A stretch of 64,000 nucleotides of DNA from Eurosta solidaginis. Taxonomy: Eukaryota > Arthropoda > Insecta > Diptera > Tephritidae. The notes below the pieces were generated by a model that was not told the DNA's origin, did no database searches, and worked only from the letters and a program-made list of their open reading frames with translations. The stretch covers positions 248,001 through 312,000 of the forward strand of contig NW_027136915.1 of the NCBI RefSeq assembly GCF_040869045.1, in the 5' to 3' direction. Positions 20,500 through 31,055 of the stretch are shown in pieces (within the stretch, counting starts at the first letter, position 1; every line of letters starts with the position of its first letter). A program made the translations under genes and the position numbers.

Positions 20500-21506
20500 G
20501 TTATTACCCCTCCCTTGTACTAATTTTTCACCTCATACATTCATTCGTAAACGAGTTGGTCTACGTTCTGAATTGGTATTTCATTGAATAGCAACGTCTT
20601 ATTTGCTATTAACGATCTACCAGAATATTTGGTGCATTTGGCTTTTTGGCCTAAAATGGTGCAGGGTGAGTCAAGTGCTCATTAATTGCGGTCATGGGTG
20701 TAGGCATCACTGTTGATTAGTTATTAAAGGCATTTCCTGAATGAGAAATGTCATAATGAAAAATTCCACGAGGCGGTACGGTGGCATAGCAGAGATAAGT
20801 ATAGTAAATCGATTGTGATTTCTTTTTACTATTATTTTTTTAATTTCTTCTATTTTCAAGACAACTCCCTACTTTTCCTATTGCTGGCAGGAAAAAAATT
20901 TCGATTAATACTTCATTGTGAAAACTTCCAGCAAAAATTTTATCATAGCTAAAACTAATATTAAAACGACCAGTAAAGTGCTGTGCTAACTTCGTTGATT
21001 AATAAATATTTGAAAGGTTAAAAATAAAACTTGGCTGTACAAAAAAAGTGTATAAATTAGAACACAAAGTGCAGTAAATTAAAAGCTTTCATTTCTGCCT
21101 TTGAAAACGGTGAAAGTAAATGCAGCTGGTTTAATAAATATAAAAAAAGAATTGTTTGTGGGTATGAGTTTGAAGTGGCAATAAAATAACGATTACTTGG
21201 AAAATACACTTGTGCGAGTTCTTAATTTCAGCTGTTGCCGGAGGAAGCATATTCTATAGGGCGTTTCGTCATCATCAGCGCCCGTTAATGCGCCATTTCA
21301 GCCGTCCCCGCAACGTGTGACTCGTTGTTGTGCCCACTTCAGGTGGATGCGCAATTCATATCGCATATTGTAATAGCGAGCTCTCAAAAAACACAGTAAC
21401 AGCATATAATTATACTAGCTTCTGTGTGTGCAGCATCAGCTAACGTTTCATTTTTGTGGTCGCCGACGCATTACGACCATATTTGTGTGGTCAATTTGTC
21501 GTCAAT
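20500..21506. other. Noncoding; probable 5' flank of the Nak-like exon
   Basis: No supported coding region. The part from about 20,940 onward is AT-rich and runs without interruption into the Nak ATG at 21,507, so it may be a copy of that gene's 5' UTR or promoter. Confidence 0.45.
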
Positions 21507-21761
21507 ATGAAGAAAATTTTTTCAAAGTTCGATCAAAATGAAAAATTGGATATTTCCCACAATCACTCCACTTCGAAAGAAACCAATAGCTTTGTTGGCA
21601 AAGTGTTTACAGTGGGACGCGTAAGTGTGACCGTGGAAGATGTCTTGGCTGAAGGTGGCTTTGCCATGGTCTTCCTTGCAAAAGCCAATACAGGCAATAC
21701 AAAATATGTTGGCAAAGTGTTTACAGTGGGACGCGTAAGTGTGACCGTGGAAGATGTCTAG
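21507..21761 (+). pseudogene. Nak: Numb-associated kinase (Nak/AAK1)-like 5' exon with internal duplication
   Basis: The frame from the ATG at 21,507 reads MKKIFSKFDQNEKL, then VGKVFTVGRVSVTVEDVL and AEGGFAMVFLAKANTGNTKY. The GRVxVTVEDVLAEGGFAxVFLA wording is the start of the Nak/AAK1/BIKE kinase domain, including its glycine-rich loop; these kinases phosphorylate clathrin adaptors in endocytosis. Immediately after TKY, where the catalytic lysine exon should follow, a perfect 52-bp copy of 21,594-21,645 appears at 21,708-21,759, followed by a stop. The kinase domain is otherwise absent. It is a truncated, rearranged gene fragment. Confidence 0.72.
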
Positions 21762-21817
21762 AATCGTATGCATCAACAATGCGAACCATGTAAGCGCATT
21801 GTACAAGCGCATAAGAA

Positions 21818-21999
21818 ATGCTTTCATGTTTAGAAATAGCGCTTTCACAGCCACTTTTAGAATTTATTGACGGGATTGCCGATGAAATTGGAAATCAAAA
21901 GGAACAATTTTCCAGTACTTTGCTAAATCGTTTTCATGATGAAGTTTCCACCCTTTTCGGTGGTAGTCCAAAAAATAGAGGAACTACGAAGTGCATCGG
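21818..21999 (+). other. Possible exon of unknown gene ending at a GTATGT donor
   Basis: The frame reads QPLLEFIDGIADEIGNQKEQ and TLLNRFHDEVSTLFGG, ending at TGCATCGG with GTATGT at 22,000, a good fly splice donor. Amphipathic helix content suggests real protein, but I do not recognise it. It follows the Nak-like fragment on the same strand and precedes the oppositely oriented Sec8 pseudogene. Confidence 0.3.
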
Positions 22000-22344
22000 G
22001 TATGTTGTATGTGCATTCAATTTCCACTTTGTAATATTATTAGTATTTTGTATATATGTATATAGTAATAGCTAATAATTAACCGAACAGTCCTTTAAGG
22101 TGAATCACTAAAGGTTATGCCTGCGCATATCTTAATATTTTCATACATTATTTGTATATATGACGTGTTACTTATCATAAGCCTGCTTTTGCAATGGGCA
22201 ATTACGCCTTAATTTAAAAAACACAAAGGAAAGCACACTGATTTCTCTGTACATTTCGTTAAGCAAAACGAAGCCTTAATTATTTGAGCAAATAATTTCT
22301 ATCTCTATGGTTTGGCTAACTTAACACCAAAACAACAGAAAAAT

Positions 22345-25210
22345 TTAAACAACGATGCCAGTAGATGGTTTAGTACCCAAAATGTCTGATAAGTTTTGCT
22401 GATATGAAGCTAAAACATTTGCTTCTACTATGCCGCGCGCCTTACACGGTCATTGCAGTCCATTTAGATATTGCATTTCGGTAAACTGAGCTCCTTTCTC
22501 AACGATGTTAGTTAGAATATCATCTGGTTCCTTGCATAGCAACTCTTAAAGGTTTTCCGCCTAATCCAATGCCACTTCATACGATGCTGTACTATTGCTG
22601 AGTGTTTGTTATAATGCTAGCGCATTGCGACACATACGTTGCACTGTCGCCTGATCGATGTGCTCCAAATAGTTAGAGGCTTGAATAAGTATACGTGCGG
22701 CCAAGTGTGCTAATCCTTCAAAAATGTACCTCGTTTTGCGTGGATGTAGTGCCGCACTGAAGGCTTCATCCATTTCTGATAAACACTTAGTTACCATTTG
22801 CACCTGTCGGTCGGGCTCAAGAATATCATCGTCCTTGGTTCCCATAAAACGGTGGGATTTGTTGGCGGGCTTAGTTCGCAAATAATGGAAACATTGTACG
22901 CGTACGTCCAAATGTAACACCAACAAACATGTATTGGCTAATTCATCGATCTCCAGCTCTAAATTAGTTAATCCTTTAATTGTGCCATCCTTTATTGCTG
23001 TCGGATGTGTAGCCGTGCATTCGACCGTTAAGATGTTAAGGCCATTAACTAAAGGCTTGCGTAGTTCGTTCGCGAATTCCGATACGCGCCCAGAAAACCA
23101 TTCCATACTCTCTTGAAGTACGGCAAGTTCTTTTAGTACACTTATATCAGCTAAAATTTCTTGCGTGTAATACCACCTTAACCCAAGTTACTAGTAAGCA
23201 TTTCAGCTTCACGTATATTACGTTGTTCCACTTGTAGGGGACTTTCCTCCTCGGAGGCGTCGAAATTGTTACGTTGCAGCTTCTTGCTGTGTTTTACGCG
23301 GTGGCTAGACGACTTTAAATCGGTCCAATTGGGAAGTGGTTTTTAAAAACCGACTAATATCTTCATCCTTCAGCCAAGCTACACTGTAAATACGCTTATC
23401 CTCAGAGTTAGGCTGCACAACACCTCTATAAGCCGTTTGTGATATCTCGCGATATGTCTTCAATAGCGCGCGTACCATTTTCAAAAATTCATCAGAATAG
23501 CATGGCAATTCCTGTATGAGCGTTTTGGTCTCTTGCAAACGCCGTTCTACCATGGCAGTGGACTGCAGTAGTGGACAAGAAAAGCCCATTACTTTCACTT
23601 CTTCTGGCGTAATAATCATGCGCCAAGCATCCTAATTTTTCGATAGAGATTCGATGGTTAATTGCAAATTACGATAGTGCCCTTTGGAAAGGAACGTATC
23701 CTTAATGTAATTACCAATGAAGTCATGTGAACGGCATGGTTGTCCAGGTTTGCACTTATGAATCCTTCAACTTCTCGCATATAGGTCAGAAGTGGCAAAT
23801 ATACCTTCGTAATCACACTTTGATCGGCCTTACAATAAGCACTTTTCCCGGTGCTGTTTCGTATGCGCGAAATTGCCACTGCCACTGCCACTGCCGCCAC
23901 TTCCCAGTGCTGTGGCTGTCAGATTGTCATCTGTGGAGACATCAGAGGCTTTACGTCGATGCTCTTTTACGGTACCATCCCCAATTGTTTGGCCAGCACT
24001 CTGTTGCAGTGGAATGTGATGATTTATCAAATTTGAAGAGCGACTTTTTGGTGCTTGGAACTTTACGTCGGAGGAAATAAGAATTAATATTATTAGTTGG
24101 TTCAGCGAATGCCGACTGTGTAGCGTTATCACCGGAAGCATTTTGTATGTCCAAATAATCGGTTAACAGCAATCGTAGCACAGACTGTGATCTTGCCTAA
24201 AAATCAGTTAAATCGTATAGCTGTGGTCCGACCACAGCAGACCTTTGTCCTACGGACAAATAGTTTTCTAACAACAACGAATGTGTCGTCGCTATAGCTT
24301 TAAATTGTTTAACGATGACTTCAAGCAGTGTGAGTAAGGGATTATCGCGTCCATTTGTATTTAAATTGAGCGAAATTAAATGATACTTGGTTTGGCGCAC
24401 CACCTCCAGCAACGGTGTTTGAATTTGTACACGTAATACCTCAAACGAATCCGGTACTTTACTCAACATCCCAAAACTCGACTATAATGGAAATAAAATA
24501 GGTCATACTCAATTCTGGATCAATTAAGTCCGCATTTTCAATCACTTCGGACTTGTCTATATCGAATCCTTGAGTCATTTCCATAAGCGCTTTACGTACA
24601 TGTGCATTAGCTTCTGTTCGATCTGTGGGACGGCGAGCATCAATACTCCGCGTAAAACTCGAATTTAAACGGTTCGACTTGCTGCGCTGAAAAGTGGAGA
24701 ATGCTTCTGCAGCGGAATTTTTTGTATAGCTGCGTTACAAGCTCTTCATGTCTACACTGCAACAAACGTTTGCACGCACCCAGATTTTCCTTTACACCGT
24801 GTATACGTTCCCGGCTTGCTGTTATCTCGTTCGATACTTGACTGAATAATGACAAAACCTGAGTCAGTTGTTGGTCATGGCGTGATACTAAATCATTTAA
24901 ACGTTGATCGGAACGCTTGTATTCTTTTTCAATTTTGAGTTTTTCTTGTTGTCGCTCCTCCGTAGTCTCACTAAAGCCAAGTGACTTGATGACGTTGAGG
25001 AGGAATCCACAGCCCGACTCATCTTTTCCATATTTAACTCCGCGCGGAGGTTTTGTTGTGCTTTGTGTTACCTCATCGCTTGTAAATTTTAATTTATTCA
25101 AATCGATATTTAATTTTTGTTCATGCTGTGGCATAAACTGTTGAGACTTTTGTGATTGCTGATAGTAGTGACGCTGATTACTTGAGAAAATTGCTTTGCT
25201 GAAACGTCAC
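22345..25210 (-). pseudogene. Sec8: Sec8/EXOC4 exocyst subunit, nearly full-length pseudogene
   Basis: Minus-strand blocks follow EXOC4 order. N-terminus: KPPRGVKYGKDES, LNVIKSLGFSETTEERQQEK and EYKRSDQRLNDLVSRHDQQL (25,050-24,870). Middle: VKQFKAIATTHSLLLENY, LRLLLTDYLDIQN and KKSLFKFDKSSHS (24,300-24,030). Then YLPLLTYMREVEGF (23,800), MGFSCPLLQSTAMVERRL, AYRGVVQPNSEDKRIYS and AWLKDEDISRFLKT (23,590-23,340), and LLVLHLDVRVQCFHYL with RYIFEGLAHLAARILI (22,920-22,690). Sec8 tethers secretory vesicles at the plasma membrane. Lesions include a stop at about 24,198 where a Trp is expected, three stops after RNALAL (22,617 down), and several frameshifts. Intron-like gaps remain, so it is a DNA copy. 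Confidence 0.93.
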
Positions 25211-25231
25211 ATATTAGGTTGAAAGTTCGAC

Positions 25232-25553
25232 TTAACATGTTGAATTGTCAACGGTGGTTGTTTTTATTATTGTGTTTGTAGAAGATTTTGTATTGAACAG
25301 ACTACTTTTATTATTTACGGAATTTGAATTTGACTTTCCCAACATTAAATTCAAGCTAGCCGCTTTACTTTTGATGCTATTATTGCTAAATCGACGCTTT
25401 TTCAAAAGTGTCTTATTGAATGTCCCTTTCGTTTTTAATGAATATGAGAATTTCACTGGTATGGATAGTTTTTTAAATACAGGTATTAAATCACCATTGA
25501 AAGGTGAAGGAGCGCGTAAAGGCCGACAGTTGTGTTTCTCCCCCTTTTTTTAA
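25232..25553 (-). other. Ser/Asn/Lys-rich open frame upstream of Sec8 copy
   Basis: About 105 codons are open on the minus strand with low-complexity Ser/Asn/Lys content (KTLLKKRRFSNNSIKSKAAS, NSNSVNNKSSLFNTK). It lies directly upstream of the Sec8 pseudogene and could be its 5' region or an unrelated exon. No domain is recognised. Confidence 0.25.
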
Positions 25554-25731
25554 TATTTGAACATGCATTCAAGGCAACTTGATGCTATCGAAAAGTGCTT
25601 TTACTCCGTCTGTTTTCGATAAGGTTGTCAGTTCACTGGTTGAAATTCCACTAGATTTATAAGTTGGGCGGCTCACGACGTAGACTCATTAGTTTGGTCT
25701 TTCGTGAAGTGGAAGACAATAGAAAGGATTT

Positions 25732-26810
25732 TTAATTGGATGCCGCAGATTCTTCTGCCTCATCGCGATTGTAGGGCAAGATTATGAGTTTTACTAAGGG
25801 TCGGGTTATCTGGCATTTCATCGTCATGATATCGACCACTCTGACGCGATCGTCAGGTCCTGGGTGTAATTTGACCACCCGTCCGAGTCTCCATTCATTT
25901 GGAGACAAATTATCCTCCTTTATTACGACCAAGTCCCCGATTTTTAGGTTCGTTTTGGGAAATCTCCATTTGTTTCTTTTCTGCAGTTCAGAGAGGTATT
26001 CCGATTTCCACCTCTTGCAGAAGGAGTGATGTAGGGATTTTAACTTTTGGCATCGATTTATGATTGAAGCAGAGTTTTCGCTGGCGTCAGGTTCTGGTGG
26101 AGATAAGAGGTGTCCTCCTACCAGAAAGTGACCTGGGGTTAGTGGCTCCAGGTCTGATGCATTGTTTGACGCAGGGCTCAATGGTCGGGAGTTGAGGCAG
26201 GCTTCGATCCTGCATAGCAAAGTCGCAAACTCCCCAAAGGTGAATTTGCTACTTGACGCGATTTTTGTGAAGTGGCTTTTAAAACTTTTCACTCCCGCCT
26301 CCCACAGTCCCCCCATGTGAGGAGCTGATGCGGGAATGAAGTGCCACGATAAGGATTGATGGGAGTACTTGGATAGGGTGTTATCGCGGGCATTTTGTAG
26401 GAATTCCTTCATTTCCGCTTTAAGTGCTCTAGAAGCCCCGACAAAATTCGTGCCATTATCGGAAAACATTTTACTAGGGCAGCCTCTCCGCGATACGAAC
26501 CTCGCAAATGCTGCTAAAAATGATTGGGTGCTGAGGTCGGAGGTGGGTTCAAGGTGAATCGCTTTCGTTGCAAAGCAAACGAACAAGCACACATACCCCT
26601 TCGACACTCGACAACCTCGCCCTCGAAAGTTCTTCATATCGAAGGGTCCCGCAAAATCAACTCCTGTGTTTGTGAATGCCCGTGAGTACGTAGTTCTCTC
26701 CTTGGGTAAAATTCCCATTAGCTGGGTTTGAACACGTTTTCGGTAAATCGTGCATTCCTTGCAATTGTGGATTGTCGATTTTATCATGTTCTTGACTCGT
26801 GGTATCCAAT
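25732..26810 (-). pseudogene. BEL integrase domain (N-terminally deleted)
   Basis: The frame reads IHNCKECTIYRKR (zinc-binding CxxC), the first catalytic Asp in GVDFAGPFD, the second in FSDNGTNFVGA and the acidic residue in GLWEAGVKSFK. It ends with the C-terminal GDLVVIKEDNLSPNEWRLGR domain and a stop at 25,732. The HxxxxH half of the zinc site is lost in the deletion at 26,818, so strand transfer activity is unlikely. Confidence 0.88.
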
Positions 26811-26829
26811 ACTGAGGCGGCCGCCTGCC

Positions 26830-29360
26830 CTCATAATCCCCCTTTCATCTAAGAATGGGTTCAGTGGTAGTACCTCGCTCTTTGCTCCTATACGTTTTTT
26901 AGACTTTAAAGATGAATACTCCTCCCCATAATGCCTCTTTTGATAAATAATAGTCAGACGTTGGGCCGTTGCTTTTATTTCGCTTGACGAAATTGAGCAA
27001 GACTTCGACTGAAATGAGGCTCTTGTTTTTGGGTTAGTGCTTTGAAAGAATCTCCAGACGTAGGATAGTACTTTCAAAGCTCTCGAGAGGTCAGAAAATC
27101 TTGTGAGGATATCAGAGTCGGTATCTACTATTGATGAGTGTACCTGGACCCGCTTTTCTTCTGACGTGGTGGTATATTCTGTTTCTTGGGTAGTCCAATT
27201 TGAACTATCTTCATGAAGCCAAGACGGGCCCTCCCACCACAGGGCTTTGTTTATAAGATCTTCAGCGGGTATACCTCTACTTGCGAGATCTGCCGGGTTT
27301 GATGCCGAGTCGACATGAAGCCAGTTTGCTTTCCCTAATTTGTCGATTATTTTCGTCACCCTATGGGCAACGAAAGTGGACCACGAGCATGGGGGCTTGC
27401 GAATCCATGCAAGGACGATTGTCGAATCCGTCCATAGATAGGTTGTAGGGTTGTTAAAATTAAGATTTTTCGCGACTGACTGTACTATTTCTGCTAGCAG
27501 GAGCGCACCACATAGTTCAAGGCGGGGCAGAGATATAGTCTTCACCGGGGCTACCCGGGTTTTTGCGTAGAGCAGATTTACGAACACATGATTATCAACT
27601 TGTACCCTCAGGTATATTGCGGCTGCATATGCTTTCTCGGAAGCATCGCAGAAGCCATGTAGTTCGCTGCTCGCTACCGGGGAAAACTGTACCCAACGTG
27701 GTATACGAATGCTTTCAATATGTCTGTAGCTTTCTAAAAAATCATGCCATCTATCTAATATCGCGGGAGACACGGCTTCGTCCCAGCCCGTGCCTTCCAG
27801 CCAAATACCTTGCATAATGATTTTCGAGGTAATAATAAATGGCCCTAGCCAACCTAGCGGATCAAATAATTTTGCTATAGCAGATAATATTGTTCTCTTT
27901 GTGAACACGACTTGGTTATCGATGGGTTTTGCAGAAAAATAGAAATAGTCAGAGTGGGCATTCCATCTGATCCCTAACGCTTTAACCATGCTAGCATCTT
28001 CAAAATTTAAAAAATTTTCGTTTAATAAATGCGATCTTGGAATACCTTCCAGTAGTTGGTCGCAATTGGAAGTCCACTTCCTGAGGGAGAAGCCGGCTGA
28101 TTGTCATGCCGCTTGGATTTCGTCCCTTGCCTTCGTGGCGGTGGCAATGGTGTGTCCGCCCGCTAAAACGTCGTCGACATACATAAACTGTCGTAGGATG
28201 TCCGATGCGATGGGATAGGTTTCCTCGACGCCCTCTGCTAGTTGAAGAAGGGTCCTTATGGCCAGGTAGGGCGCGCAGTTTACTCCGAAGGTCACCGTCT
28301 TCAATTCGTATATGCTGATGGGTTCGCTGGTGGATGACCTGAAGACGATGCGTTGATACCTGGTGTCCCTGGGCTCTAGCAATATCTGCCGGTACATCTT
28401 TTCGATGTCACTGTTGAATACGTATCGGAACAATCTCCAATGGAGTATGAGAATTGTTAGATCACTCTGAAGGACTGGGCCTGAATGAAGGACATCATTT
28501 AAACTGATTCCATTAGCAGTGGGACAGGAGGCGTTAAAAACAACTCTCACTTTAGTGGTGGTGCTTTCTTCCTTAATGACTGCGTGATGGGGTAAAAAAT
28601 AGGTATCGCATGTATCTGCCGGAACATGCTCTTCTACTCGTGCCATATGAGCTAACGTTTCATATTCTGATACGACTCGGTTATATTCTGTCTGCAATTC
28701 GGGATTTTTCGCTAACCGGGTTTCATTTCTGAAAAATTGTGAGCACGCGCTCTTTAGCGACGGTCCTAATGAGATACCCTTTTTAAAATCCTGCTTAAAA
28801 GGCAAAGACACGATATATTTGCCATCCTCATTTCTTTTGGCGGTTTTTTGATACAGCTCCTCGCAGTAATTTTCGTCTTTGGTATAAATATGGTTTTTGG
28901 GAATGTCCTCCAGCTCCCAAAATGACGCTATTTGTTTGTCCAGCGATACCTCATTAAAGAACGACACACACCTGCCGGCTAGGCTGGCCGTTTCCGTTTG
29001 GCCAGTTAATATCCAGCCAAATACTGTTTCCTGCGCAAGGAGGGTGCCTAAAACATTTTTTCGTATACCGCCTAGCATTATCTGCGCGTAAATATCCCCA
29101 CCCAAAATAAGATCTACTTGTTCATTTACGAAGAACCTCCGATCTGCTAGCACCAAGTCCGGGAAGAATAGGTGTGTCGTGGGGTCAATTTGACAGGTTG
29201 GCAGATTGCCGGTGAGCTGGGCTAAAACCAATGCTGTAGTGTGTATGCGTACACTCGGGTTTATTGATGACCGCAACTGAATGAAGCATGCCTCTTTCAC
29301 TTGGGCTGACACCGTGTTGTTTATCCCTGACACTTGTGCATTTACCTTCCGACAGGGCAA
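26830..29360 (-). pseudogene. BEL protease end, reverse transcriptase and RNase H
   Basis: The upstream part has the DUF1758 end (LILGGDIYAQIM, LLAQETVFGWILTG). RT motifs include FLPHHAVIKEE, VRVVFNAS, FNSDIEKMYRQI and the catalytic FMYVDDVLAGG near 28,175. After a TGA at about 28,103 the same frame continues into the connection (WNAHSDYFYFS, LFDPLGWLGPFII) and RNase H (FCDASEKAYAAA, LELCGALLLAE, WTDSTIVLAWI). It would copy element RNA into DNA if the stop were absent. Confidence 0.9.
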
Positions 29361-29743
29361 TCCTTCTCTTAAGTCGTTCCGAAATGAACGAGCACTCTGA
29401 TCCGGAGTCTATTAAGGCGCGGGCCGAAAAGTTTTCGTTGTTATAAAAGATATTGACTTACGCAGTACCTAATAGAACCCCCTTGCTTGTATTCGCGAAA
29501 CAGGAATTGAAGTTGGTTGGTTGATTATTTGCCGTGGCAAACTGACGGTGGGCCTGAGCCTGTGCCGAAGTAGATGGTCTTTGATCTAACTGTGCTTGTT
29601 GGGTTGTGGTTGGTCTTGCACTCGTGCCCGCATTTTGTTGAATATGCAGGAGTGTATGATGCCTGAGATGGCAAATGCTACAATTAAAGGAGCACGTACA
29701 TTTGGATACTGTGTGTTTCGCTGAGAGGCAATTCAGACACCCC

Positions 29744-30775
29744 CTACTGTCTTTGGCATTGTGCCAGCTTGTGGTTATTTTTCTTACAGCATCTGCAAGT
29801 GTTTCTAGCTACATTTGCTTGGTAGGCGCCTACTTTCTTTTGAGACGAATCACTATTATGTTTGGGTGGTGGTTGTTTGGGAGCTTTGGTATTTTTGCTA
29901 CCTGTTAATCCCGAGACTGTTTCCAAGGTCTGGAACCTATTCGATAAAAATTTATCCATATCTTCCCATTTCGATATTTCAGTTTTATTCTCTATGGTCT
30001 GTTCCCATAAAGCTAGCGTACTCTCGGATAGTTTGGTGGAGCATAGATATGTGAATATCGCATCCCAATTGCCTATGTCAATTTGATGAGCTTTTAGAGC
30101 TGAGATGCAGTTATTTATTTCCCGCTGAAGTGTTTTAATCGCGGTGCCACACTCACTTTCTACGCTTTCAAGATTGAATAATATTTTTAATTGGGTATTG
30201 ACGAGAATTCGTTTATTCTCATATCTTTCCCCTAAATTCTTCCACGCTGTGTCGTCAAACCCATCGTTTGTAAGGGGGCATTTTTTAACTATATCCCTTG
30301 CCTCACCCTGCGTTTTTTGGTTGAGGTGAAATAACTTCTCAACTGGGGTGAGGCGCTTATTTCGTATGTATATTGCCGTGAACATGTCACGGAACGTTGG
30401 CCAAGAGAGGTAGTCACCTTTGAATACATCCGTATCGCACGGAGGTAGTCGCATGCTGTGTTCTGGGTCAGGTGTATCTTCTCCCTCTTTATCGCGTTTA
30501 TTTAGTTTTGCTATTAGTTCAGCCATGGTTGAACTGCCGCGTACATATACGGAATACGTTGCCTGGTATTTAGGTTTGGCCTGCGCTAACACCTTTTTCT
30601 CTGCCGGTTCAGAGTATAAGAGATCCTCATAAGCTAGCTTTGCCTTTCTCCAATTATTTTTTAACTCTTCTTGGTGAATGGCTAGAGTATATTTTGTGTG
30701 TTCAGCTTGAGGTCTGTTGTTGAACTCAGCCTCAAACTGTGCCACCTCATCAGCTGCTTTAATGAATTTCTCCAT
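29744..30775 (-). CDS. BEL gag (DUF1759) open frame
   Basis: An ATG at 30,775 starts a 343-residue frame with the DUF1759 gag core: RLPPCDTDVFKGDYLSWPTF, FHLNQKTQGEARDIVKKCPL, NKRILVNTQLKILFNLESV. It ends in the first knuckle (CRCCKKNNHKLAQC). Further knuckles (CLNCLSAKHTVSKC and CxxC...HHTLLH) follow in another frame. Gag would form the intracellular particle. The frame itself is intact; the shift into the remaining knuckles is a mutation or an unusual frameshift. Confidence 0.85.
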   Translation of the reverse strand: MEKFIKAADEVAQFEAEFNNRPQAEHTKYTLAIHQEELKNNWRKAKLAYEDLLYSEPAEKKVLAQAKPKYQATYSVYVRGSSTMAELIAKLNKRDKEGEDTPDPEHSMRLPPCDTDVFKGDYLSWPTFRDMFTAIYIRNKRLTPVEKLFHLNQKTQGEARDIVKKCPLTNDGFDDTAWKNLGERYENKRILVNTQLKILFNLESVESECGTAIKTLQREINNCISALKAHQIDIGNWDAIFTYLCSTKLSESTLALWEQTIENKTEISKWEDMDKFLSNRFQTLETVSGLTGSKNTKAPKQPPPKHNSDSSQKKVGAYQANVARNTCRCCKKNNHKLAQCQRQ

Positions 30776-31055
30776 ATCGTTTGATATTTAACAGAGAATA
30801 GCTACTATGCAGAGCCTAATTAGAAAATTTAAGTTTGATGCTCAGAAGCAAAGGGAAGGGTTTCAATAACCTAACACCACCACTCAAAAAAAAAAATTTT
30901 ACGCAAAAGAAAAATTTTGGAATCACCTCTTTATGATTTTTTTAAATTTATTATAACCAAATATATATATGTATATGCAAGAAAGTGTTATGTTCAGCTC
31001 TTCGCCACTGAATACCAGATTTTATGAAAAATAATTATATACGTGTGTGTGATAT

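Larger units (their letters stand above)
25700..30900 (-). mobile_element. BEL/Pao retrotransposon, defective internal region
   Basis: Gag, protease, RT, RNase H and integrase are present in order from 30,775 down to 25,732. Inactivating changes: a frameshift in the knuckles near 29,748, a TAA before the protease near 29,460, a frameshift near 29,362, a TGA near 28,103 between RT and connection, and a ~150-bp deletion near 26,818 that removes the start of the integrase zinc-binding region. No matching LTR pair is seen; the 5' side meets the truncated Penelope copy near 31,050. The element is of a different lineage from the BEL at 48,240. Confidence 0.92.
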
